Assembly: GCF_022376445.1 (NCBI RefSeq) | Contig: NW_025954991.1 | Location: 124,001-188,000 of the forward strand | Direction of reading: 5' to 3' | DNA length: 64,000 bases | Source of the DNA: Fomitopsis serialis | Lineage: Eukaryota; Basidiomycota; Agaricomycetes; Polyporales; Fomitopsidaceae | Shown: piece by piece, positions 10,895 to 22,679 of the stretch | Position numbering within the stretch: the first letter of the stretch is position 1 | How the letters are laid out: each line of letters begins with the position of its first letter | The notes under the pieces: generated by a model | What the model was told of the DNA's origin: nothing | Database searches by the model: none | What the model saw: only the letters and a program-made list of their open reading frames with translations | Made by a program: the position numbers and the translations under genes

Positions 10895-12704
10895 TCAGGC
10901 CCACGCCTTGACGTCCTCGGGAGTCGGCCCAACGGGGTCGTCGGACGCGGCGAGGTTGCACTGGTGGAACGCGCGCACCTGGTCCGGCTTGAACGCGCCG
11001 ACGACGGTGTGGAGCACGCCGCGGTTGTGGAAGAGGACGAGATCCTGCTCCCGCCTGCATTAGGGAAGACGCCCATCAATCACCCTACGAGCGTGGCTAT
11101 CGTGAGAGTGGGACGTACCAGTCGTGCGGGTAGATGAGCTAGATGGGATGCAAGATGTTAGCGGAGGAGGGCAGGGCGAGATAGGGGGGTGGTGGCGTAC
11201 CTCAGGAGCGATGGCGGGTCGCTGCATTTTGTAGAGCAGCGCACGGACGGTGCCGAGGTCGGTGATGTGTGCGCCGTCGGGGTAGAGCGCGCCTTCGCGC
11301 TTGGCACCCTCGGGAAGCGGGTCGACCAGCAGCTCGGCCGCGCCGCATGGGTGGACCTGGAAGTGCAGGTCGCCCGTGACGGGGTTCTTCCAGAGCTGTG
11401 GGTGTAGAGGTCAATGAAACGTCAGGATATGTACGTTGGCGGTGGGTATACTCACGATTGGCAGCGTCTTCCGCTTCGACTCCTCCCAGGACGGAAGCTC
11501 CTCGAGAGGCAGCTCGAGACCCTCCGTCTCGATGCCAAGACCTGTCGAGCTGGCGCGGGCGGGGGCCATCCATACGTACGGGTGCGGCGCGTACTTGACC
11601 TTGCTCCGCACAGCAAGGCTCTTCAGTTCCGACGGGAGGATCTCAAACATCGTCTTGCCCGACACGAACGCCGTCGTCCCCAGAGGGACCTCAAGCACGT
11701 CGCCCGTCCCGTCATCATACTGCACGACCTGACGCTTGCCCTGCGGCACCTGGATCCCGTAGAGCGTCGTCACCCTCGGCGGGGAGAGGTCGTACAGCGC
11801 GGCGTCGATGTGCCAGCGGTAGAAGCGGGTGATGCCCTTCTCCGTGTCCTCCTCGGAGACGCGCGTCTTGTGGAAGGTCGTGTGCGAGGGGTGCTTGAGC
11901 ATCGCCTCGGCGAGCCCCTCGTGGTTGTAGACCGTCCCGTTACCGATGAGCTGCACCTGCGGCACGCGCGGGATGGTCTTGAGGTCGGGGTGGAGGATCG
12001 ACTTCTTGGTGCTCTGGGTCTTGTTGTTTCCGTGGCCGTAGCTCTCCGAGGAGGGGTCAAAGGCCTTGGTGTCATGCGTCAGTATGAGTTATTCGATTGA
12101 ACGTCCTGCGAGCCGCTTCTCCGTGTGCACAGTGTCTCACATTGGTGACGGGCCATGTATGATAGCCAGAATTGCCTCACGGCAGCCTGTGCCATGGGTT
12201 AATATATGCAATGGAGACGCATCTTTGTTCTATGCATGGCCTCCAAAGGATCCTACATAGTTGAACTTGCAGGTATGGGCTTGGGTCGTAGATATGCCTC
12301 CGGTCATTGCATGCAGGGCCATCGGGCAGCTCCTCCCCGCGTTGACATCGTACAGGTGTCATGTTCAGGAAGTACGCACGGGGATGCGGCTCACCCGATA
12401 AACGGACCGAAGGGTGGTCAGAGGATAAGCTCACCTTCGTCAGAGCATACTGCTGCTCGGGCGTTACATGCGCATCTCGGAAGAGCAGGGCACCATGCTA
12501 TCCGTACCACACCGTCAGCCTTCCTTCTAGCCACCATCTCAGAGCACCTCGCGATCGCACCTTGTACAGAAGCTGCTCGATCTCCTTGAACTCCTCCGGG
12601 GTGAGCGTCCCGGGGTTCACACCCTTGACCTCCCTGCCAAAGTCGGCGAACTTGGACGGGTCTGCGGAGGGCGGGAGCGGGAGCTGGGCGACTGCGATGG
12701 CCAT
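10895..12704 (-). CDS. Fe(II)/2-oxoglutarate dioxygenase, xanthine-dioxygenase (XanA)-like, copy 1
   Basis: Start ATG at 12704 (MAIAVAQLPLPPSADPSKF). Exon 1 runs 12704-12561, exon 2 12497-12435, and exon 3 begins at 12064. Recognisable segments are KFADFGREVKGVNPGTL, LLFRDAHVTPEQQYALTK, IPRVPQVQLIGNGTVYNHEG, THKTRV-type residues (TTFHKTRVSEEDTEKG), then FYRWHIDAALYDLSPPRVT, whose HID supplies the His and Asp iron ligands. Near the end, DLVLFHNRGVLHTVV supplies the distal His. This is the TauD-related family that contains fungal XanA, which oxidises xanthine to uric acid with 2-oxoglutarate and O2. The specific substrate is inferred from family resemblance. Intron 2 is about 370 nt with an AAG acceptor; the equivalent intron of the paralogue at 38.1-39.6 kb is about 70 nt. 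No frame break was seen. Confidence 0.8.
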
Positions 12705-13009
12705 GTTTCGACGATGAGGGGGTGGCGAGCGAGAGGAAACGGTGGACGGGGAGCGGAACGGAGGGCTGTTCTCAGCATGGGACCAAGTTATCGCGCGGGC
12801 GTTCCTTCCTCCCCGCAGCACGGGCGTCCAATCACGTTTCTTCAGTTGGTTCGAACTATACTGAAATACAGAATGCATTTGAAGCGGTCGGTTCCTGGAG
12901 CTAGGTGAAGCTTAGAAGCCATCAGACCCAGAGCGAGTTGCTTAGTTATTGAATCTCGTCTAAGTGACGGTGCGTCGTGCGTCGTGCAAGCTTGTCTCCT
13001 CCCACCGTC

Positions 13010-14005
13010 ATGCCGTCTCTCACGCAGATTCCACTTCCCCTGACGAACCAACTACCCCTGGGATTCGAATGGGATCAACGCCCCATATCAGAACTGTCGA
13101 CGACCACCGCATTTGACACAGGCATAGACCGCCGCGACACCTTTTTGGGAGAAAGGCGCTGTGTCGTCTGTGGGATCCAGGCACAGGCCGCCCTTCAGCA
13201 CTGTCATATTGTCTGGCAATCGGAACCCGAAGTCGTCAGTCATTCTTACATGTCAATGATCTTTGGGCTGACACCAGACAGTGGAGGGATCTCCAAAGTC
13301 GTCGGTGGATCCCGCCGCAGGCCAAAGATCATCCGGAACATGAACCTCGCAACGGCCTGCTAATGTGCCCTAATCATTGCGCGTTTTTCGATAAATATCT
13401 CTTCTTCATACGCTACTTCCCTAATGTGAGTTCGATGCTTCTCTTGTTTGCGCGAACACGTCATGCAACTGGCACCAGATTCGAAAGTTCATTCTCGTCA
13501 ACTACTCTGACAGTCCATTTCTCCGGGCATTCCACGGTAAAGCTCTCGGGCTCGACATTCAAGACAGGCACGCGCCTTTTGCCTGTCTGTTCATCCTCCA
13601 GGAGATGCGCGTCCGTGGCTACCACCCCTTCGCGCCCGTCGATCCCGACATGCCTGCCAACATCACCTGGCAGGATTGGATCCTGGAACAAGATATATTG
13701 CGCTCACCGTCGGGCCCAGGCCTCTTCCGTCGTGACCCCCGGAGTCTCCGGACAGCGACAGTCACGACGGCGACCCTCCACAGCTTCCACCTCAGCCTCT
13801 GACGCTCGACACAGGAGCACCGTCTCGTACTGGACGCTCATTGGCATTTAACCAAGATGTATTCGCTGACATTTTGGCTGCGACGCGTGCCTCGCCGTCC
13901 TGGCGGGCCTGTGTCATGGAAGGTACGAGCTGGAATGGCACGGCGGAGGACAACATACAGAAGTACATTGCGTCTGTTGTCGTACAAGAGCACGGCAATG
14001 CCTGA
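13010..14005 (+). CDS. HNH-nuclease-type protein of an Agaricomycete family (one frame break)
   Basis: Starts MPSLTQIPLPLTNQLPLGFE. The early segment RRDTFLGERRCVVCG carries a CxxC knuckle, followed by LQHCHIVWQ. After an intron ending near 13280 comes WRDLQSRRWIPPQAKDHPEH, then PRNGLLMCPNHCAFFDKY, the N-and-H part of an HNH motif. After the intron starting at 13431 the chain continues IRKFILVNYSDSPFLRAFHG and EMRVRGYHPFAPVDPD. The frame then breaks at the C run 13736-13740: adding one C would lead into PDSDSHDGDPPQLPPQ, LAFNQDVFADILAATRA and WNGTAEDNIQKYI, ending at 14003-14005. The C-terminal match to the family shows the break lies inside a real gene. By family, members are predicted HNH endonucleases that are numerous in mushroom genomes; no function is established. 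Confidence 0.75.
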
Positions 14006-14073
14006 AGGCCTGACGGTGCGCATCGCTGCTGTACCCCACGGTGTAGACGGTTGTATTGGTACCTCATTTTGCA

Positions 14074-14225
14074 TGTTGTCGAGTGATATATCGGTCGACT
14101 ACGCATTTTCTTGTCGTCGAGTGACTGTTCTGTATAATCCGTGTTTTAATGTCGCCGAGTGACTATTCTGTATACTATGTGTTTGCCTGTTGTCGAGTTC
14201 CTATACTGTATACTACGCGTTCTGC
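14074..14225. repeat. 38-bp tandem repeat, four imperfect units
   Basis: Units begin at 14074, 14112, 14150 and 14188, exactly 38 bp apart. Each begins TGTYGTCGAG or close (unit 3 TGTCGCCGAG), and units 2-4 share a TTCTGTATA-like middle and an ACTA(C/T)G(C/T)GTT-like end. Unit 1 is the most diverged. The array lies about 70 bp downstream of the HNH-type gene stop. Confidence 0.85.
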
Positions 14226-14683
14226 GACAAGTCATGTGCATGAACAATGGTGGCATTCCCCGTTGAAATTGCCCGACTGTTGAAGGAACGGTAGTCTCAT
14301 AGGTCCCAACTGAGGTGGCGCGTCCATGTTCAGCTTGTTCCGTGATGTCTTGTGGATGGTAGCCGGCCGGGGGATGAGTGACTCGGACATCAACCGTTGA
14401 TCTTTAAGCTTCAGCAGAGCGTAACTTACCGGCCATGGTGGTGGCAGGGGCGAGCAACACAAACAATGAGAGCACTGAACAGATAATGGCGGAGGGGACA
14501 TGGCAAGATAGTCAAAAGGATAGACTAGATTGAATTTAGTGACCATCATGCATGTAGTACCTAAATAGGAAGGAGGCCACAAAGCGCTTACACGAAGCTG
14601 GAGACGCGTCGCGTTCTGTTCAACGCCACCAGCGCATCCACCGCGTCCCTCCCGCATAGTACGCGTCCATCATTCCCTACAAC
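14226..14683. other. intergenic upstream of centrin
   Basis: Non-repetitive sequence between the tandem array and the centrin start. No gene recognised; it presumably carries the centrin promoter. Confidence 0.4.
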
Positions 14684-15333
14684 ATGTACTCGTCATCAGC
14701 AGCGACAAAAGCGAAGCGGAGGACGCACCAGCGGCCCGAACTCACGGACGAGCAGAAGCAGGAGATCAAGGAGGCGTTCGAGCTGTTCGACACAGACAAG
14801 GACGGGTGCGTCGACTACCACGAGCTCAAGGTCGCGATGCGCGCTCTCGGGTTCGACCTCAAGAAGGCGGAGGTGTTGAAGATTCTGCGGGACCACGACA
14901 AAACGGGACACGGGCTGATGGACTTCGAGGATTTCGCGAAAATTAGTGAGTGGGACGCGTTTTCCGCCTGATGCTGTTCTCATCGCGAATTGGTGGCCCT
15001 CTGTGTATGCACGCGTGTCTTTGTACGCGTTTATCAGTGAGCGAGCGGATACTGGCGAGAGATCCGATGGAAGAGATCCGGAGGGCGTTCCAGCTCTTCG
15101 ACGACGACAATACAGGCAAAATCAGCCTGCGGAACTTGCGCAGAGTAGCGAAGGAGATTGGTGACCGGCTAGAGGACGATGAGCTGTGAGTCCTTCGCGT
15201 TCCGCGCGGTCACGATGCTGCGAGAGGTTGAACGACCCATTCTAGGCAAGCCATGATTGACGAGTTTGACCTCGACCAAGACGGTGAAATAAACGAACAA
15301 GAATTCTTCGCCATAATGACCGATGACGCGTGA
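14684..15333 (+). CDS. CDC31: centrin (EF-hand calcium-binding protein)
   Basis: Exons 14684-14945, 15038-15185 and 15246-15333 give 165 residues, the normal centrin length. A basic N-terminus ([18 protein letters not shown]) precedes four EF-hands: [38 protein letters not shown] and [14 protein letters not shown]1 and EF4 keep the canonical acidic positions. EF2 carries an extra residue and lacks the standard spacing, so it is probably a weak calcium site. The linker [14 protein letters not shown] and [17 protein letters not shown] are centrin signatures that separate it from calmodulin. Centrins act at the spindle pole body and in the TREX-2 mRNA-export complex. No frame break was seen. Confidence 0.92.
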
Positions 15334-16557
15334 AGCCCGCGGCCACTCCTGTTCATGTCCCGATCTCCCTGTGCATATCTCGCTCTCTTGCATATCCCTG
15401 TCTAGCTGTGTCAGATACATTATTATTTGGTGAGTCCAGGCCTTCCAGGGTGCGCGCGGCTCCTGAACAGCCCGTTTCGTTCGCAGGTCTTGGTGTATGT
15501 GGACAGTGTACCTCTTGTAATTCTAGAATCCCTCGCCCGATCAACCTGACGGACTCCGAGATCCGCTGTGCTCCTCAACGTAGGACGGCGATAAGAAACA
15601 AGGTATACGCTATTCATTCGTCGAATATGGATACATGAGGGACCAGTATTGCACCCTGTCAGCTAACGAGCAGTGGTGCCACTAGTGCGAGACGAGCTAG
15701 TGGGTGAGTGAGCCACATTCTGTTCTAGGCGGACAATGCAGGGACCGAGTCGTCGAGACCACCGGAGGGGATGCCAGTCCGCGGCCGTCGCAGAAGGAGC
15801 CGGTGACGGCGCCGAGAGGAGGAGAAGGTTCATTGTGCGGACAAAAACAGGGCGGCGCCACCGGCACAACCACATGCAGCTGACCGTAGCACGTGGGTCC
15901 GGCCGTGCCGCAGGACGTGCAACTGCGCGGCGGCGTCGAAAAACGAGGCACGCGGGCGGCTGGCTCCGAGGCCGCATGCTCCCTATGCGGCTTAGCCTAT
16001 TGTCCTCCATCGATGGTCCGTGCCGTATCTGGGGTGTCCTCCGCACCAGGGGACACAGCGCCTGCACAGCGCCGTGGACGCGTCCAGTGGAAGAGCGGGC
16101 CTGGGGATGCTGACAGCTGTTAGCTGCCGCTAGCTGTGCGGGGTGCTCTCTGCGACAAGTGGGCGTTTCGAGGACTGTCGCCAGCGCGATTGGGATGCAC
16201 CGCCGCATCACAGCACTTTGAGCTCCGGAGCATCAGACAACTGTGGACGAGACGGGCAGCTGGCAGTGACAGAATGTGTCAAGCGGCGACACGTCTACAT
16301 GAGGCTAAACGACCCGAAGGCGTGTATAATGGAAGCGCGGTTAATCATACAGTGGGGACAGACAGTCTGGAGGATTCGTATCGTTACAGAGGGAGGCGAG
16401 TCCGAGTACAACACAGTGAGTTCCAAGTAAGCCCTTGAATCCCAAGAAGAGAGAAATAACTGGGTAATAATGATCGTGCAACGCAGACATGGGCCTACCA
16501 GCCGTCGAACCGATTTCGTGACATGTTAAATGGGCGTCATCTGTAAGCATCACCCGC
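15334..16557. other. intergenic, convergent 3' ends, no gene recognised
   Basis: About 1.2 kb between the centrin stop and the stop of the C2H2 regulator. It contains a 182-codon open frame on the minus strand (15663-16211), but this is Arg/Pro/Ser-rich low-complexity translation of GC-rich DNA with no motif, so I do not call it. Confidence 0.4.
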
Positions 16558-18495
16558 TTATGCGGGTCCTGCCAAGCGGCGCTGCTTGGAAGGCCAGTTC
16601 TTGTGGACGCGCATGTGCTGCCCGAGATTGTCGTGCCGGCTGAAATCCTTGCCGCAGCCAGGGTAGGGACACTTGTGAGCTGCATGCGGGGTCGATCGTA
16701 AGTCTGCCTGAATTTACCGGCTCGGATTTTCCACTCACGCTTCTCGTTCGTGTGTATGCTCCGGACGTGCCGCTTGAGGTGCTCTCCGCGAGCGAAGCAC
16801 TTCCCGCAACCGTCCACCTCACACATGTAATTCCTGCGTGCCTAATAAATGAGAGACTCGTTGGTCAGGCATGTTTTGCTGCGGCAATTGAGATAACGGA
16901 CGCACCTTTTCCGCATGCTCGTCGGTGAGGACGTCGATGGCCGTAGGGACCCGGCGGCCTCGGCTCTTCTTTGTCAGGTTGGGCACCGGCACCGGAAGGG
17001 TCGCGCGATGGCCAGAGAGGTCCGTGTGGGACGACGACGAGGCCGACGAGACGGTGCGTCGGCGAGTGCGCAGGCGAGACGACGCACCGCTCTGGACGTA
17101 CTCATCGTCCTCGTCATCCATGCCGTCGTCGGTGTCCCTCTCCGACTCCCCATCCTGGTACTCCTCAGACGACGACGAACTGGTGAAACTCACAGTGCGC
17201 CTCCGCTTCTGCGGACGGCCGGCTTCGCGGAGGGTCGCCGCCTGCTCAATCTCCGACGATGCGCGGGGATAAGCCAGCTCGCCCTGGAAGCTGCCCTGCG
17301 AGTTCAGCGAGCTGGAGCTCGTGCTGGCGGGATGGGCGGCGAGCGGGGTGCCAACGGTGTAGCGGGGGTCCAGGCCCGCCGTTTCGTTGTCGTCCATGGT
17401 GAGCAGCTGCGCGTTGGGCGACATGTCGGAGGAGATCTGCGCGGGGCTGACGAAGCGGGGCACCGCCTCGGACGGCGGCGGGTAATGCAGGCTGGGGTCC
17501 GAGGCGACCGTGAAGGACGGCGACCCGCCGCCGTCGTAGCTCTGCGTCTGGACGGGGTGGTCAAAGCCGTATCCGAAGTCCGCAGCCATCGAAGCAGGGT
17601 TCTGGCCGTGCAGCGTGGGGTAGGAGCCCAACGCCGCGCCTGCGGGGTCTGCGGGGAAGTAGCTGGCCGACAGATCGTCGAGGTTGATGACAGGGGGCTC
17701 CTCCTGCTTGAGATAGCGGTTGATGAGGCTGGTGGTGTCATCGCCGACGGCGAAGGGCTCCTGCGGGTGGTAGGACCCGCCGTTGTAGAAGTCGGTGTGT
17801 GTCGGACGCTCCTGGTACGTCCAGAGCGGCTCGTGGCCGTGATCACCGCCGTATAGATTCCCGTTCGCCGAGTCATACTCTCCCTCCATGGGATAGCCGA
17901 GCGTCGTGTCCGTCGACGGGCTGCCGGAGGGGAAGCCAGACGAGGAGTAGGACGAGACGGGGGAGTCCTTCGGATATGACTGCGCATGGGGTATCGGGTG
18001 GGGGAGCGAATGCATCGCGGAGGATCGAAGGTAAGACTGTGAGGACATTACCGGCTGATATTGAATAGTAGGGGAGTAGTCGTAATGTGGTATCTGGGAG
18101 GAGCGGTGGTGGGCGAGCTGGAAGCGGATGAAATGTTCCATTTGCGACTGCCCGGTGCCGTTGTTGGAGTCGCGGCTGCCAAAGAGACGGGTGAGTGGGT
18201 GGGACGGTGATATCGACTCAGACCGACCAAAAGGAACAGCGGCGGATATAATATAATGGGCTGGGGGGGACACACTTGCGATTGAATCGTGATCCAGCCA
18301 CCGAGAGTCGGGAACACGGACAGAAAAGGCAGGGATAGGTACGGACCTTCGAGCTGGGCCAGGCTTAAACTGATCACGAATTTGAGGCACCCCGGGCGCG
18401 GGTGTGATCGACTCGGAGCACGCGCCATTCGCTGGCGGGTTGTAGAAACTCCGCTGCGAAACAAAAGGCGCAATAAATGGAAGCGACCCAGACAT
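16558..18495 (-). CDS. C2H2 zinc-finger transcription factor (two C-terminal fingers)
   Basis: Exons 18495-16906, 16841-16739 and 16679-16558 give 604 residues. Residues 1-480 are Ser/Pro/Tyr-rich and disordered. An acidic tract, ERDTDDGMDDEDDEYV, and basic patches RPQKRRRTVSF and RLRTRRRTVSS follow. The two fingers are at the extreme C-terminus: CEVDGCGKCFARGEHLKRH with RSIH, then the linker NEKPHK, then CPYPGCGKDFSRHDNLGQHM with RVH. The TGEKP-like linker forms only after splicing intron 2, which supports the exon call. The layout (long disordered region, terminal finger pair) is like Msn2/Seb1-type stress regulators, but similarity to a specific regulator cannot be judged here. It should bind DNA in the nucleus. 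Confidence 0.85.
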
Positions 18496-21400
18496 TCGGG
18501 CAATATTTCCTAAAGTTTGTGATGGAGCGGGGGCGCGGTCGGGGCCGGGCTGTGCAACAGTGTTGGGTATAGGGAGAGCCAGTTGATGGAAGGTACGACT
18601 AGAAGGTCGGATCGAGTGGCTGAGTAGATTATGCTTGAGATCGTGGCCGAGGATAGAGTCTTGTCGTGAGGGTCGTGAGGAGGAAAATATGGGAAGACGA
18701 AGGACAGTAGAAGGAAAGCTGAGTTATTATAGGTCGCGCAGAACAAAATGGGCCACAAGTGTGCCTCAGGAACGGCGAAAGTCAAAGCGCTGCACCAGCC
18801 ACACTGAGCGATCGCTGCACAGCGCCGCACAGTGACCTTGGCCTCGGCGATGCAGGCTCCGAGTGACGAAATTGGCCGTGGCTCCACAGAGCGAAGTGGC
18901 AGAACAAGCCAGTGTCGCTTTGATGCGACGCATAGGCCACATCCTCTGTCTCTTTATCGTCTTCGCATTCCCCTCCAGCGCGCCCTTCCGAAGACCTGGC
19001 GGTCCCTTCCAATTCAGTGCACCTTGGGCGGACTGCCGTGTTTGCCTTCCCACAGCCGAAGCTCCCCGAGAACCTTCGTGGCACGGTCACCCAGAGGACC
19101 TTCTGTCTATTCCAATTCGTCAACGGATGTGGTGTCCGGGTCAAGCCTGCCTGTTACTCTCGTGGTCGCTCCAGCTGAGCTCCAAGGCGGCCCTGCATCT
19201 CAGCCTAGATCTCGACAAGAACACCCCGATCCCTGGCATTGATATGGGAGCTAAACCCTTTCGGGAAGCAATCAGTGCTCGATCGCCGACCAAATGTTAT
19301 CTATCTGGGTTCACCATCAAGCGTTATAGCCACCGTGGTTAGAAACATATGATACTTGTATCAATCTCCGCCTACGTTGGAAGCATCCTTGCAGGTCATG
19401 TTTTCGGCCAATGTGATGTAAGGCGTACGTCCTCCTGTTGACGTGTACACATTGGAAACGACATCAATCACCCTTGCCACGAAGCGAACAGGAAAGTGGA
19501 TACTGTACCACACAGTCGTCCAGCATCATCGTACGCTTGTGATGAGTTCGGTTTGAGCGGTCGGTCTAGCAGGGGTCCAGACTGCCTTTCTGAGCCCGCT
19601 GAACTCAACAGCTCTATTGGCTGACTCGGAATCCTCTGCGTCTCATCATCAACCATCGTATCGATTACACGACAACACGTATGGTGAACGCCAGTGTCGA
19701 TAATCATTGTCACTAGAAGCAACTGCGGGAGGTCACGGCGCGCCCAGACCCTCAGTGCCAGAGGCGCAATGCACGTCCTGCGCCTGTAGTTGCGGCCCTC
19801 GGTACCTTTCGATGCGTCCGGACTCCGCACAGTGAAAGGCACCGTCCGACGGTGCCAAAGTCTCCCTGGGAGGCGTAGCAGCTCAGCGGATTCTGTAGCG
19901 GCATAGATATGATGTGGACGGCAAACTCACGGAAGACATTTCGTGAAGAGACTGCGGATCAGATAGCAACTCCCGGGGAGTCACAGCGCCCGTGGGAGGT
20001 ATGCCAGTCCCAGCGGGCCAAGCGGTTATCGGAAGAAGTCCGTTACATACCTGATGGATGCGAAGTGAAGAGCTTGACTATGACGACATCACAGTCTGTA
20101 GGAGCCATGTGACGGTGGCGTCAGGGCAAGCGAGAACGTCCCGAGTCGAGAAGGCAACGTTTCATATACCACGACAGATACTGACGGACCCGAGACCGCG
20201 ACGGCAGTAGAACGTTTGCCAAAGAAACCTACTGTGCTTTCGCAACATGCCGATGGATTTCCCCGACGAAAGAGAACCTTGAATGTCGTACTCCAACCGA
20301 TATGCTCGACTTCTCTGGGACGGGAGTAAGCGTACCACAGAGGCCCGGAACAGCGACGGGAGTTGTCGGCGTCCTTCAATTCCGAGTGGAGTAGAACAAG
20401 CTGTGGGAAAGATGCAATCGAGCGGGATAGGTTTGTTTGGCTGGTGTTAAGGTTCAGGACGCCTCGACAACCCTGGGAGCATCCTAATAAAAGCTGCACA
20501 GTCGTGTCCCCTGGATGAGAAGACATAACAACACGATGGTACGCCGCTGAGTCCCAATGGCCACATACTACCTCGGATCTAGCAGGAACTAGCAATTGCC
20601 GCGCCAAATAGCTCGACAATAATCGTCTGTGAGATGGAAAATAAGCAAAGCTCGAACAGACGACATTGACTTCACTCACACACTGCGCATATCGTATGAC
20701 AAGTTCCTCCTCTCGTCGGACTTTCCCACCACAAGTATACTCATAGGGCGCTCCAGTTCCGCCGGCTGATAGACAATAGATCTCAAACTCAAGATCCTAC
20801 TCGGTCGAAGTACATGGAGTGGGAACGTCTTTGTAACCCGCGTGGTCGGTGTCGTGTCGTTCATCATCGGAGGCCTATCGAGGTGATCCGTGCGCGGACC
20901 GGATGCTGGGCGCGATGCGCTTCATTGTCCTTCGGTAGATATAGGTAGCTCTCGCCCTGTATTATCGGCGTCGGGCAGCTCCCATGGCGCGGTGTTCCTG
21001 CCGGGCCTCAGCGATACAAGTGTATTGAATGACGGTACGAACCTGCCGGTATCCCAGGTGTGAAATACGATAAGAAGCGGGCTGCGGCGGGTCGCTCAGT
21101 TTAGTCGTGACTGCGAAGAGCGGGACTGACGGGCGCCGGGTGTCTAGCGTTCTGCTCGTCGGTCATGAGTACACTCGAGAACTGACATGCAAAATAGAAC
21201 CTATCTTACCAAGCAGATTTGCCCTGTAAGGCATGTGAAAGCAGCTGCCATTTGGATGAAGCACGGCCGATCTACGATTCGAGCGTACAAGCTGCGGCTG
21301 GGCTCGGTCGCGATCTCTTCTTTGCTCGATGCCACGCTGGTGACTCGAACCGGCTAGACGGCAATAGCCGCGCACGTTCAAGGAGATTGCAGGCGGATCT

Positions 21401-22679
21401 ACGCCGCTCACACCGGGAATAGTCGGGCTGCCGAAGTCATTGCGTTAATGTAAGTGGAGTAACGCAGCACAGAGAACGCACATGATGGGTCTAAGAAGAC
21501 GGCACTATACGAAATACCGCCAAGAGCGTGGCCCTCAGCTTGCCACATAAACAGCAGTACTGCCAACGGAGATGAGCAGCAACCCGTCAAGTCTGTCGAA
21601 GGTCTTAGGCTGATACCATACCTGGTTGGCGGTGCCCTGTTTTGTACACCCAGGCTGGATACCGCCGCCATTCAAGACGTGGACGGAACATCAGTAAACC
21701 GTGCTTCGATGAGGACGGATGCCTCTCGAGGCTGACTAGACGAGCGTGCCGCCTCATTCCAACAGTGCGGCTGACATGTTCCGACTGGCCGTGCTGTGCG
21801 TTCACTCAGCTGAAGTGGCCACAATAGGTGGCTGAGAGCCAAACGTAGGCTGCTACCATACTAAACAATGCAACGGTTAACGACGATTCTGTGATGACGG
21901 AATAATCGTCACCAAACCCTGCCTGTAGAGTTAAATTGATAGCTTGTTCAACCCCGTTCAAAGAGCTTGAACCAGCCCAGGGCCTGGTCAGACAAACTTT
22001 GGGAAATGAACACACATGTAAGTGAGAAAGGTCTATTAACTGCCAAGTTATCATTGGCTCACCGTAGCCCACTCGGATCATCCTTAGGTCTCGTCAGACC
22101 TGGGTGACGCGGCGGGGTGACGAAGGGGAAATTTATATCCAACACGGAGATGTAGTCCCATCATGCGAAGTGAATCTGAGCTCGAGCGAGCTCACGTAGC
22201 CACAGAAAATGCGGGCATGTTTGCAGCTGAAATGGAGGGGGCCTCTGTAATGGCTAGTAAGAGACCGAGAATCGCTCGCTGACAGGTCCGAGCGATCTCA
22301 CCAGTTCAACGCCCGGTTCGGTAGGAGCATCCCAAGATAGGCTCACGTGGTTGAGCGTTGATTCAGAGATTGATCCCATCAGGACCCGATCCCATGTGGG
22401 CGCGATGTGGCGGATCCTCCTCCCTCCCGCCAGGCAAACCTCATCGCATTGCGACAGCCAGTGAGGACAAGCCTTTCAGACCTCATACCACTTCTATTTT
22501 TCTTGCGTTCCAAAGTCTGTGATCACAGATTAATCTCACCCGCGAGCCAGTACAACAGGTAGTGCCCTTTGAATACGCGACGCCACAATGCTTTCGCTGA
22601 CAACACCTGATTCCTCAGTTTCGAGTCTGCTCGACGGACATCCGGGACATCGATCAGCTGGAGAGTGTTGTTTACGACA
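18496..22679. other. 4.2-kb region without a supported gene
   Basis: Upstream of the C2H2 regulator (minus) and of the second zinc-finger gene (plus), so it includes both promoters. The longest frame is 196 codons on the minus strand (20089-20679); it has no motif, no family resemblance and no flanking exon pattern. Codon composition is more even than in the neighbouring GC3-rich genes. I could not see terminal repeats, target-site duplications or reverse-transcriptase/transposase motifs. It could be ordinary intergenic DNA, a long non-coding transcript or decayed sequence. Confidence 0.4.

Noticed and set aside
14074..14225. CRISPR-like array
   Set aside because: Units are contiguous imperfect tandem repeats without unique spacers, in a eukaryotic genome.
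15663..16211. 182-codon minus-strand frame downstream of centrin
   Set aside because: No family motif, low-complexity composition and no splice partner; not called as a gene.
16915..17856. 313-codon plus-strand open frame
   Set aside because: Antisense to the zinc-finger regulator's long exon, with Arg/Val/Gly bias typical of such shadows.
20089..20679. 196-codon minus-strand frame in the gene-free block
   Set aside because: Length is near what chance allows over this much sequence; no recognisable domain, no exon structure.
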